A stretch of 64,000 nt of DNA from Yamagishiella unicocca (lineage: Eukaryota; Chlorophyta; Chlorophyceae; Chlamydomonadales; Volvocaceae), in NCBI GenBank assembly GCA_003116995.1, contig BDSL01000007.1, positions 62,001 to 126,000 on the forward strand, in the 5' to 3' direction. Below the pieces are notes generated by a model that saw only the letters and a program-made list of their open reading frames with translations, was not told the DNA's origin and did not search any database. Positions 1-10,900 of this stretch are shown here, piece after piece. How positions within the stretch are numbered: position 1 is the stretch's first letter; each line of letters opens with the position of its first letter. A program made the translations under genes and the position numbers.

Positions 1-778
1 GACGACTACGCGACCGCTTCGCGCGCCTGCTGCGTTCTATTAGCAACGCAGGCGCATGCACGGCTATGGTCTCAGGTATGCGGCTGTCTCCCGCACGCAC
101 TTGTGACGTTTACCGCTACAAGCAGCACGCCACGACTATACCGGTACCCGATTTCCGGCCCCACGACCTCATCACCAACTATTGGGCGCCATCTGGGCCG
201 CCAGGCGGTCCACGCTCCCACCTACGACGATCTCCAGCGCGCTGTGCCCGACATCCACACACCTGCCACCCCGGTTGCGCTCCTGCCCCGACTGCTGGCT
301 GTCAACGATGTAGACGTTGGGCTCGTCCGCCGGAGCAACATCGGCAGCAGCGTCACGACCGCCTGCTGCCCGCCTGTTGCGGGGGCCGCCAGCCGCCTCC
401 GCAGAGCCGGTCAACTCGTCACCTGGCGGGGGCGGTGAGGCGGGTGCGTAGCAATGGCGGTTGGGATGAGGTACCGAGGACGCAAGATCGGTCAGTACCG
501 GTTGCTGCCACGAGGCTCGTTCTGGAGAGGAGGTTGTATGGAGGTATGCTACCGTAACCTAGCTGGAGAACGCACACACTGGTACATGGGTGGCCGCTGC
601 TGGTTGCAGGCAAGTGCTCGCGAGGCCCTGACTGCTCGTGGGCATGCAGCCAGAAAACCCATGTGCCCATGTGCCCATGTGCCCATGTGCCCATGTGCCC
701 ATGTGCCCATGTGCGCATGTGCCCATGTGCCCATGTGCGCATGTGCGCATGTGCCCACATGAGCGCTCCTCGCTGCGT
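1..778. other. HOP1 downstream flank, no gene recognised
   Basis: No supportable coding region is visible here. The open frames lack family motifs and overlap each other in several frames. The segment lies downstream of the HOP1 stop codon (minus strand), so part is probably its 3' untranslated region. I see no TGTAA signal on the minus strand between 778 and 1, so the polyadenylation site may lie outside the window or use a variant signal. Confidence 0.5.
655..765. repeat. 8-bp CATGTGCC minisatellite
   Basis: About a dozen tandem copies of CATGTGCC, with occasional CATGTGCG variants near the right end. The array lies just past the HOP1 stop, probably in its 3' untranslated region. Because the unit is not a multiple of three, it keeps frames open on both strands and creates spurious low-complexity ORFs rich in Cys-Ala-His-Val-Pro-Met. 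Confidence 0.9.
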
Positions 779-3700
779 TCATCGCTGCGCCCCGGAGATG
801 ACGCAACACGGGGCCTCCACGCACCCACCGGCCGGCGCGCTCTCCATCCTCCCGCCGCGGCTGTCCCGCTCCTGCGCCTGGTCGCGAGGAGCAATCCGGT
901 CGTCCCCGGGTGCCGCTGCGTCCCGCAGCACCCCACCAGCTGAGGCACCCATGGTCAGTCCGTCCAGGCGCTCCGTCAACATCGCGGCCGCATCGTCGGG
1001 CGCCTCCTTCTGCCTCCTCTGCCCGTTCACTGGGGCCTTGCCGCCCTCTCCGGCAGCCACGGCCGAAGCGTCTTTCGCGGCCGGTGGCGCAGACTGGGCG
1101 TCGCCCTGGTGGGGGGGAAAGAGGGAACGCGGGAGGGAAGGCGTGGGGTATGTTGGATAGGGCATTAACGTGGCGCTTTGATGTGGCAGAAGTAGGGAGG
1201 CGATGAGGTAGCGCACGTGATTAAACAGTCCCCCGTGCGGCAACGCCGTACTGCAAAATAAGGTCCAATAGACACGACTTGGAGAACGAACCCTGCTGCC
1301 ATACCGTATGTGCTACCACAAGTTTACCCCACAGGAACCCTGCTGTCAGGTGCGCAACCTTAAGTCGTTCGCCCCCTCCACAAACGGACTGTGCCCATGT
1401 CACCAGCTCTCCTAACCCCTAAACCATACTGGCAGCATCGACACGGCAACCGCACCTTCTGATGCTGCTGCGACGGCGGTAGCGGCGGTGGCGCAATGAC
1501 CCGGTACGTCTTCCTCGCGCCAGGCACCGCCACCAGGAGCCCCTGCGCCGTGAGCCGCCCCACGTAACCGCCCAGTGCCCCCTGAGACATGGAGGCGAAC
1601 TGCCGGCCCATCTGACGCAGGCTGACCTGCAGTGACGGCGGTCGGAACGGAGTGAGTGCAGGGCAGGGGAGGTGGGATTCGACGCGAAAGGCTGGGCCGA
1701 TGGGCGGTATTGAGCGTGGCTTTGACAGAGTGGGGGCTGTTGCGACCTGGACGGCTTCGTTGGGGTGCTCTGCGGAGGGTCAAGTCGTACAACGGGGGGT
1801 CAGGTGTTGGGCGCTACCTGTTCCCCTCAAGTAGTGTCCGGCCACCTGCCACCGACCACGACAAGAACCCTGCAGGCCCCAACAACCCTGCAGGCCCCGC
1901 CACACCTCTGCCGCCTCACCTGGCTGCGGCCCCGCACGTACTCACACACCGCTACGTAGTCCTCGGCCTGAAGGGGAAGGTAAGGGTGAGTTCGGTGTGG
2001 GTTTGGGTGTGGGTTTGGGTGTGGGATTGGGGTTGGGAATGGTGCTGGGAGTGGGGTTGGGAATGGGGTTGGGAATGGGGCTGGGAGTCGCAGACGCGGT
2101 GGGGGGGTGGAGAAGGGTCGCCCATGCGCAGAGCCGCAGGCAGAGTGGCAGCGCTCTCAGTCTAGGCCCCCCCCCAGTACCCGACCTAACGAAACGTTCG
2201 GCAGCCGGACCCTGAGTTACAACATATGCACGAACCGGCTGCAGCCAGGCAGACCAGCGATGGCTGCTTGCATGACTCGCCTAGTACTCATGACATGGGG
2301 GCTACTACTACAACTACTACTATAAACATGACGTACCTCCGGCGCCTCCGTCACATCGTCGTCCTCGCCGGCCTGCGGCTGCTGTTGCCCGGTGGCAACG
2401 GCGCCGTCGGCGACTGCCGCCGCGTTGTCGACGTCCATGGCGCCCGCCCCACCGCCCTGGAGGAGCCGCTCGCGACCAGCTCCCTCGAGCTCGCTGCTAG
2501 AAGGAGGCTTGGCGTCGCCTGGCCGGGAAAGTAGGTGGAAGGCAGGGGTCAGGAGGGGGGTCACAAAAAAGAACCGGTTACTCGACATGGGAAGTGAAGG
2601 GGGGTTGTACGCACGGGGCTGGTGACGGAAGGCATCTGGCAGGTACATGAGGGCTTGATAAGGGCAACGGCGGGGGCGTGTCCAAGGCGTCGCACATGAA
2701 GCCGCCCCAGCCCCCTTCAAGGAGTCGTGGCGCCGTGCTTACCGTGCATGTCTCAATCCATATACCGTCTTGCCCCATCAACCGCACCCCGAAACTCAAC
2801 CACCGCACCCGCTGCTTTCCTACCCCTAGAGCGACACCCCGAACACCCCCCCGCCGCGTCCCTACTCCCCACCAGCCCTCAAGAGTCCCCATTACCCCCT
2901 TGCCTCCCCGCAAGCCTTACCCTCGCCAGGCCGAAGCACGTCCTCGTCGCAGGGCTCCTCCGCCTCCCCAGTCGGAGCTTGGGCGGAGGGTGAGGCAGCA
3001 GGGGCAGCAGTCGCCTCCATTCCAACCTCCATGTCCTCGTCCATCACGTCGACACCGCCCTCGGTAACCTGGTCCGTGGCCGTCTGCTGCTGCTGCTCCT
3101 CCTCCATGCCCCGCTCTCGTACCATGACCTCGTCATCGCCGCCAGTTACCGCCGGCGTTGCTGTTGTCGTACCGACGTCGCCACTGCCGACGGAGCCGGC
3201 GGATGGCTGCGCCTGGGCTGTGACGCGGTCGTTGGCACTGGGGTCACCGCCGGGGCGGCTGTGGTGGTTCATGTTGGCGTCCTCCGCTCCGTCACCTGCG
3301 CCCCCGGATGGTGGTGATGGTACTGATGGTGGTTATGGCGATGGACGTATCGGGACACATGACGTCTCTAACCAGCAGTCTCATCCCTGCCCAGCCTCTT
3401 CCCGCCCACCCGCCCACGTGTCACCTCTCCTGCCCTAACGTCACCCTCCCCCCCGACGCTTATCCCCAGCCAGCCCAACAATCATGTAAACGTCACGCGC
3501 CCCACGCGCACCCTGCCGTCCACCCTACGGGTTTCCTCTCAAGCCCTCCACCCTGGCCCCATGCCGCCCACTGGCTGGCTGACCCCGTCATCGCCGCCCT
3601 CCCCTTGTGCCCCCCGCCCGCCTTCCGCCCCAACCCACCGTCGCCCCTCCCCCAGCCAGCCCACCTGCCCCGTCTCCGTCCGCCAGGTCGTCGTCACAGC

Positions 3701-6700
3701 TGTCCAGTGTGGACTTGACCTTGAGGCTGACCGAGTGGTGGTCGGTGGCCACACGACCCACAGCCATGGAGAAGGGCGAGCGCTACGGTGTCGACGAGCG
3801 GCCAGGAATGGGGCAAGGATGGGCAGGAGATGGCAGCGTGGTTGTAGTGCAATACATGGGAAGAGACGCTGGCTTCAAAAGCGCAGATAGATGTGGAAGG
3901 AGAGTGCATGCCGGCATCTTGTGCCGGTCCGCTAAATGGGAGTTACCGGTACGCGACGCACGTACACTTTGGGAAGCTGCCATAACAGAAAGGAGCGGTA
4001 TATGTCGTACGAGCGTGCCGTACGAGCAATTGAAACGGGCCGTCCGTGGGGTCTAGCTGGCATATTGGCTCCCGCAGTGCTTCGAGATGCGGCCCCTTGG
4101 GGAGCAGGACTTGACCCGCACGGTCGCGCGCTGCATACGACCCGCCAACTGGCAGCGCACACCAAACACACACCTTGAAGTGCCCCACGCCGCTCTCGTC
4201 CACGGGTACGAAGTACGGCGGCTCGTACTCATCAGGCGTGTTCTCCTGGTATGTCAGCTTCATGAACAGGTAGCGCTGCGCAGGGGGGCGCGGGAGGGAA
4301 AGGACAGGGGAGGAATGAGGCCAGGTTGGGGCGATGGGCGGGCGGGTCTTGCTTGGAAGTCTGCACACCGTACATAATATAAGCAGGCGCCCACGCGTTG
4401 AAGGCAACCCACGCACACCGTCATGAGACGGGCGATGTCCAGGCTGTGGACACGAAGCCTGAGGGGTAAGTGGTGGCGGCAGCGATGGCCCGACCCGCGA
4501 CGCTGCTGGGGCCCGTTGATTGATTGGGCCCCAACTGTTCAGACGAAGTTTGCCTCCTGCCGCTGTTATCCTGCAACCTATGTCCGTCTCGCGCCCTTCT
4601 CCCTAAACAGATGCGCACGCCCCCACGCCCACCTGCGCACCTCCCACATCATGCGCGAGCTCTCCAGACATACATCCAAGTCGTCGCCCACGCACCCGAC
4701 ACCGCCCAGATGGCCGCCAGCCACCTTCCCGCGCGGCCTTGCGCCCTCCCTCCTCCCTCCCCTGTCGCCGCAGCAGCCGGCGTCCCATGTACGCCCGCCG
4801 CGACCCACCTCCGCCGGCACCTTGTCCAACGTACGGCAGACCTGGACAAGCATGCGGATCAGGCGACAGACCTGGTAGCGCACGGTGTTAAGGTCGGCCT
4901 TCCCGCCGCCGGACTCCTGCGCCGATGACGTGGTGGTTTCGGAGGTTACAGGGCCAGGGACACGATAACGGTCGTCGTTGGGCGGGTGAGTACGGCAAGG
5001 AGCGGTCTTTACGTGTAATGAAACGTACCTTTCAGCTGGTTCTCAGTTTTGAAAATGTAACCGGCAATCACGATTAGAAGCATTACCCTCACGGCACGCG
5101 CAATTGTCATTTTGTTTACCGTGCACACGGCGACGGCGCAAATACGAAGTGGACAGACGCACATGGGAGCGCTAGAACCTCTGCCCGCAATTGCCCACAT
5201 TGGCGTAGCCACGTAACGGTAGGCGTGCCCTGTGGCCATCACCCCACAGGCCCGCGCCTGCGCCTGCTGTGCCGTGACCCACCTGCTTGAACTCGCCCTT
5301 GCTGCGCCCGGCCTTCTTCTTGCCGGCCTCGCCGGCCTCTTCCCCCGCCACGGCGTTGACGTCCATCACTACCTTGCCGTCGCCGTACTTAAATGTGAAA
5401 ATGTACTCCTGGGACAGTTGAAAGGTCCATGCAGATGAGGGGGCCGGCAACAGGGGCGGGAACAGGGGTTTTCCAGTGAGGTTGGGTTACTGAAGGTGAG
5501 GGAGGGAATACCACTTGACACACATCACCATCGCATTCCATTCATCATTGCCCTCGCATCAGCTATCGCCTTCCATTCATCATTGCCCTCGTCGCCGCCC
5601 ATCCATCGCGTACGCCAAGTGAACCCACGCGCCTCCAGCAGCTGGGTGCCCTCGGGATCGTTGGAGATGCCGAAGAAGAGGTTCTTCAGGTAGCCCCGCT
5701 TGATGGCGTCGTACACGCCCCCCTCCACCCAGTCCACTAGCCGCCGGGACTCGTCGCAGGCCGGGAGTAGCATCTTGATGTGCATGTCTGGGGCCAAGAG
5801 GTGTGTGTGCGCGTGTGTGTGTGTGTGTGTACGGCACACACGGGGGGCAGATGGAGAGGTGGGAGAGGGGAGCGGAAGGGGACAGGTGTACGGCAGGACA
5901 AGCCCGGTGGTACGTCATGCCACGGACATGTGGATGGTGCAAGGGGGCGCCAGCGCACGCCCCGGGAGCCCTCCCATCCCCTCAACACCTGCATAGCGAG
6001 CCGCAACTCCTGGAGAAGGGGCCTATCTACTCGTCACTCTACCGCCGGCGGCTCACTCCGAACCTCAGATGTCCCACCCACGTTTTCACTGGGCCCCTAC
6101 CCACGTCACAGCATTTGCGTTCGCAACAGTATCCGATTACGATTACTTTGCCGTATCCTCACGCTGTCCTCCCCGCGCGCACCGTCCAGGTTCTTCATGT
6201 CCACCCCCTTGAAGGTCTTCTCGGGGAAGAGGCCGCGCAAATAGCTGACATGGAAGATGGACTGCGGGACAGGGGTAGAGAACAGTGCGCAAGGGCAGGG
6301 AAGGGCAGGGAAGCATGACTTTAAGATAGGTGCCTGAAATCAATGTCAAATACGGTTGGGGAGATAGGCAGGCCAAAAGTACGGTTGGGGTGGGAGTCTG
6401 AGCCACACCAACCATCGGCATTCGCGCTGGCCCAGATTAGACCAGTCGGGTGGTGATCCACATCCGCCAATTTCCGTTCCGACCCACATCAATCCTAATC
6501 GTGCCGCGCCGACCCACATCAGTTCTCCCAATTCCGCTGCGACCCACATCAATCCTACCGGTGCCGCGCCGACCCACATCAAGCCTCCCAATTCCGCTGC
6601 GACCCACATTCAAGTATACCTGTTCCGCGCCGACCCACATCAATCCTCCCCACCCACCGTGACCCAAACCAATCCTCGCCATCCGCGCGCCTCCGCACGC

Positions 6701-7083
6701 CGTATCCTGACGCACAATTCACCCGAGGATTCCTCTTGTCCCAATTGGCGTACCTCCCTTACTCTCCTCCCCTATCCCTCACCCCCCATCCGCTAGATCT
6801 GGATCGGACAGGCAAAGCCGGTGTGGTTTGGTTTGCTTGTTACCCGTTCCCAGCATCCGTCCCGCACCCCTCCTTCCCCTACTTCCGCCTCCAAGCCGCG
6901 CTAGCTTACCACACGCAGCAGGCAGCGCACCAGCTCCAGGGACTCGGTGTGGCTGATGTTGGCCTGGTGCTGCGCCTGCGCTTGGGCCTGAGCGGCGGCC
7001 TGTGGTCGGACCTGCAGGGCCACAAGAGAGCGCAGCAGGGTAATGACATGGTCAAGAGGGTTTGCATGGGCCGCAGCAGCCAT
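779..7083 (-). CDS. HOP1: HOP1/ASY1-like meiotic HORMA-domain protein
   Basis: Meiotic chromosome-axis protein of the Hop1/ASY1 family, which promotes homologue pairing and crossover formation. Exons (minus): 7083-6910, 6261-6183, 5787-5633, 5408-5283, 4916-4809, 4275-4174, 3782-3665, 3295-2921, 2518-2337, 1967-1920, 1626-1456, 1105-779; 1965 nt, 654 aa. The HORMA domain spans about residues 43-270, with FHVSYLRGLFPEK, DESRRLVDWVEGGVYDAI, MLVQVCRTLDKVPAE, FMKLTYQENTPDEYEPPYF and SLKVKSTLDSC all lining up with plant ASY1. An acidic, Gln-rich linker (about 288-472) follows, then a winged-helix-like segment (about 473-546; MGRQFASMSQGALGGYVGRL) as in Hop1 chromatin-binding regions, then a tail of about 108 aa that I cannot assign. 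I do not see a PHD finger. Exon 3 appears to end at a GC donor. The last exon is placed by phase and composition only. The start is the ATG closest to the conserved N-terminus. Confidence 0.87.
1968..2336. repeat. G-rich minisatellite in HOP1 intron 9
   Basis: The plus strand at roughly 1995-2090 is a run of short GGGTTTGGGTGT and GGGTTGGGAAT type units, alternating G3-5 tracts. It lies entirely inside the intron between the acidic-linker exon and the first winged-helix exon. The G-tracts are on the non-coding strand of the gene and could form a G-quadruplex in DNA. Confidence 0.7.
5803..5835. repeat. GT dinucleotide microsatellite
   Basis: An almost pure GT/GC run in HOP1 intron 2, immediately upstream of exon 3 when read on the minus strand. 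There it forms an AC-rich tract near the acceptor. It makes a spurious Val/Cys-rich ORF on the plus strand. Confidence 0.85.
6477..6660. repeat. 30-bp minisatellite in HOP1 intron 1
   Basis: At least six units starting at about 6481, 6511, 6541, 6571, 6601 and 6632, each beginning GACCCACATC followed by a diverged 20-bp half. Alternate units resemble each other more, suggesting a 60-bp higher-order unit. It is fully intronic. Confidence 0.85.
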
Positions 7084-7991
7084 GAGCAGTATCAGCAGCA
7101 ATGAGCAGCAGCAGCAGTGGATGTACAAGTGACGCCTTGACTGAATGGCCATTCTCTGCGGGTCAGGTGGCTGCGGATAAAGTGGTAAGCTGCTGAGACC
7201 GCGCCGCGAGGTCACTGCGTTGCGGGGCTGCAGAGCGAACCTGTGGGCCGCGGCGCGTGCTCTCTTTCCGCGGCACATGAGGCCGCGCGAGCTTTCATGA
7301 CGGTTTGGATTCTCGACGAGGGTCGACGCCCCTCGTCGCTGCTTCATGGAACCGGGCCGCGACCGCGGCTGACCGCTGACCCAAGAAGCGCAGGGAAAGT
7401 TTCAAGCAGAGGATATATAACCAACCCGCTAGCCAGGCCCCACGCGGAGTTGCTGAAGAAGTGCGTCCTTTCACAGGTTAGTGGCCGTGATCTACTCAGG
7501 AAGCCCACCGTCGCGCACACGCACCATGGTGCGCGAGCCGAGAGAGCCGCGGTAGCTTGAGCGGGCTGAGTGTTAGGGGACGTACTCAGTCGCTGCGGGG
7601 ATCTTGTGAAGCCAGAGAGCGGGTCGGTCGTGTTCAGAGGCGCATGAGCTCGCAGCGCGATCCGAAATCCTTGCTGGGTGTTCCGACCTGATACCGTATA
7701 TAAATTACCGGGGTTCACGATAAGGATATACAAGGGTTGGCTGTGGCAGCAGACTAGTTTTGGACTATAGGGCCAACTGAGGTCTTGATGCTAAACCGAT
7801 CTGCCCGCCATGCGATTGTCCTGGTTTCGGAGGGCGAAATGACAAAGCCATGAAGGTTCCAAAACACTCAAATTACACGCGGTCTTGCCCATAATCTCGC
7901 TCTTCTTTCGCTTTACATTTTCCTCTCATCAGGTCCGCGCTATAGACACCTGTGTGTCATGCCGCACGCCCCAGCGATGACCCAGCCGGAT
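7084..7991. other. HOP1 upstream region and ESF1 3' flank
   Basis: No gene is recognised. The right part is the ESF1 3' untranslated region: minus-strand TGTAA signals occur at 7913-7917 and 7873-7877, about 75-120 nt past the stop, and a further TGTAA overlaps the stop itself. The left part must contain the HOP1 promoter. TATA-like sequences occur at 7414-7419 and 7697-7704, but neither can be assigned to a start site from sequence alone. Confidence 0.5.
7873..7917 (-). terminator. ESF1 polyadenylation signals
   Basis: Two copies of TGTAA on the minus strand (7917-7913 and 7877-7873) lie 75-120 nt downstream of the ESF1 stop. TGTAA is the established polyadenylation signal of Chlamydomonas nuclear genes, and this spacing is typical. 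Confidence 0.6.
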
Positions 7992-10900
7992 TTACATCCG
8001 CGTCTTCTTTGGCCCTTTCCCAACTTGAGCCCGCTGCTTCTCCTGCTGTGCCTCTGCCTTTCGCTTCAGCTTGGCCACCATCATGCGCAACTCGCCGCCG
8101 GAGCTGCCTGCCTGGTCAGCCTCTCGCCGCTGTAGCTCGTCGCCCGCTGCGCCCGCCCCACCACCGCCGTTTTGCTGCTTCTCCTTCCTCCCCTCCTCTT
8201 CTTGCTCCTGCTGCTGGCTGCGCAGCTTCTGCACCTCTGTCAACATCTTGTCGCGTGCCTGTTCGGACGGCAGTAAAGATGCGTTTCAAATCAAATGAGC
8301 CGCGACCCAAATCGACAACCCCGATTCCCCAGCTGTCCACCACTCCCACACACCTGCATCTTTTTAAACCGTGGGTCGGTTGGGTCCAGCGCGAAGTCCG
8401 CGCTGCGGAACATGGCGCCGAACCGTGGGTCAGCCAGGTCCACCGCGAAGCCTGGGGCCGCCTCCTCTCCGCCCGCCGCTGCGTCCTCCTCATCACTGCC
8501 CGCGCGGGCCCGCCGCTTGGCCTCCTTCTTAAGCTCGCGCTTCTCCTGTGACGTGCATACAAGGAGGCGTACGTGGCGTAATCAAGGGCTCTACAGGACC
8601 ATGCCTACTCCCTCGAGTTATGGTTGGAGAGCCACTGTGTGCAATACACCGAGGACCCACCAACGAATTGCGACCTGCAACCCGCATGTTTGTGCGCCGG
8701 CTTTCAATCATATCCCTATCCGTATCCCTATCCCAGGGCCCGGGAGCCGCACCTTCTTGGTGAGATTGCGCTTGCCGCCGTCGGCGCCCAGGTCGTGCCC
8801 CGCAGGCAGCACCTGCGTCTTGACGCCCTTCGCAGCCTCCCTAAGCGCCGCGTCATCCATCAGCAGCAGCTCCAGGTCAGCCCGCTCGGCAGCCTGGAGC
8901 GGGAGCCACCGTGCAAAAGCTGGATGGTGAGCGCATGCCGTGCAGTTGAGAATTGTACGGCGCGTCCAATACGCTGTTGGAGGACTTGCTTGGCGAGTGG
9001 TCCTAGTGTTATATGGAAAGTGCGTCGTCAGCTTCAATGTGTAAAAGGAAGTTAGGCGTTTGGGGCCCTTCAGGCGGAGACGGAGGCGAACATGCGCGCG
9101 CGTTCCGTTCATTCGTACATGACGGGCCTGTACTGTGCGAACGTCACGCGTCATAACCCATGGGTCGTACCTGGCTGCCAGTCTTGTCGGTTCCCTTCTT
9201 GGTGCCCTTCTTCTTGTCCTTGTCCGAGCCCTTGCGGTTCTTGGCCGCTGCTCGCTTCCCCTTGCCGTCATCGCCGTCGTCGCCATCGTCGCTGCTGTCC
9301 ATCTTGCCAGCGGCCGCACCGCCGCCTCCATCCTGCGGGTGTTCATGACCATGTTAATACGGCGCGGTAGACTGCTACCCAGGGTTCATACCTCCTGCTG
9401 TCAGGTCTTGACAACACCGCATTACCAGATTGCCACAACACATCGCCTTGGTTATCAGCAAAAGTGGGAATATATTGTGTCCTTCCGCCTTCACCATCAC
9501 CGCAACGGGGTCACATGTCAAGGTGTGGGAGTCTACCGTATTTGCCCGTACCCTACTGGTTCGTACCGACCCACCTGGTTGAAGAAGGGGTCAGCGAAGG
9601 GGTCGTCCCCGTCGTCCTGCTTGAAGAACGGGTCGTCAGACCCCACGTCGCCGTACAAGTCGTCTTCACCGTCCTCCTCGATGTCTTTGCGGGCCTTCTT
9701 GGCGCCCTTAGCATTGGCCTTGCCTTTCGCGTTGGACGCCGCCCTGCCGTCGCCTCCGTCGCCTTCCTCATCGCCCGAGATATAGTCGTGCGAGTCCTCG
9801 CTGAGGGGTGAGAAATGTTGTTAACAGGGAAGGAGGACGTTGAGGTGCGGTTGAGAAGGGCGGGAAGGCGAAGAGGGAGAGGGCAGGCGTTTGGGAGCTT
9901 TGAGCTGCGCTCCGGAGCCAACGCGGGGCACCGTTGCATTAACCCACAGCTCAACCTCTCCGCGCCTCGCAAGCTGCAGCAGCGCCAGCGCCCGGGTCCC
10001 GACACGCACGCTCGCACCGACGCAGCACCCCACGCGGCCGCGACCCACAAAGCAGGGGCCCCCAGTGCGCTGTGCATCCAACTCACCTGTCGCTCAGGTT
10101 TCGGAGCCGCCCCTGCGCTTTCCGCTGCGCGCGCTTCTCGCCTTTTTTCCGCAGGTACGCCTCCCACACCTGGCGGGCGCAAGGGTGCCGACACGAGTAG
10201 CGCGGAGGCGACGGGTTGCAGACTTGGCGTGCCAGACAGAGGCCGACGTTTTTTGTTGCCACACCCCAAGTGGCTTTCCTCTCAACAAAACAGGGGTGCA
10301 TTTGCGGGGATCCATGGGGCTCCGCATCCACCCATCCACTCACCGTCTCGCCCGCCCGAGCCCGCTCCTCCTCCTTCTTCTTCTTGAGCCGCTCGCCGAG
10401 GCCCTCCAGGCCGCTGTGGAAGGTGACCACCATGTCCATGTCGCCCTTGGTGCCCCGGCCGCCGCGCCGCCCAACTGCAGCCGCGCTGGTGCTCGGCTCG
10501 CCAGCGCCCACGCCGCCTCTCCGATCGCGCCCTTGAGCCCCGTCATCGTCCTCCTCCTCCTCGCCGTCCTCGCTGCCCAGCCAGCTTTTCCCGCCCACGC
10601 GGCCCTTCGTCTTCGCACCGTCACCCGCTTTGCCGGCGTCGTCACCTCCGCCTCCTCCTCCTCCTCCTAACAACAGGGCCCTGCGGCAGCAGGGAACAAA
10701 AAACACCGGTTCTCAGCGTCCCTAATAGCCAACCCCTGCGCATTTCTGCGGCCCAGCGCTTATAAACGCTGCATGCGGTCTGTACAAGCTCACTGGGAGA
10801 CAACATCAAAGCTCCGTAAGTGCCACTTGTTACAAGAGATGAAGTTGACTTGTCTCGGTGCTTTGAGACTATATTCCAATGAGCCTCTACCGATCACATA

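Noticed and set aside
549..948. Several overlapping ORFs on both strands encoding Cys-Ala-His-Val-Pro-Met repeats
   Set aside because: They are translations of the 8-bp CATGTGCC array, which stays open in most frames. No flanking coding sequence supports them.
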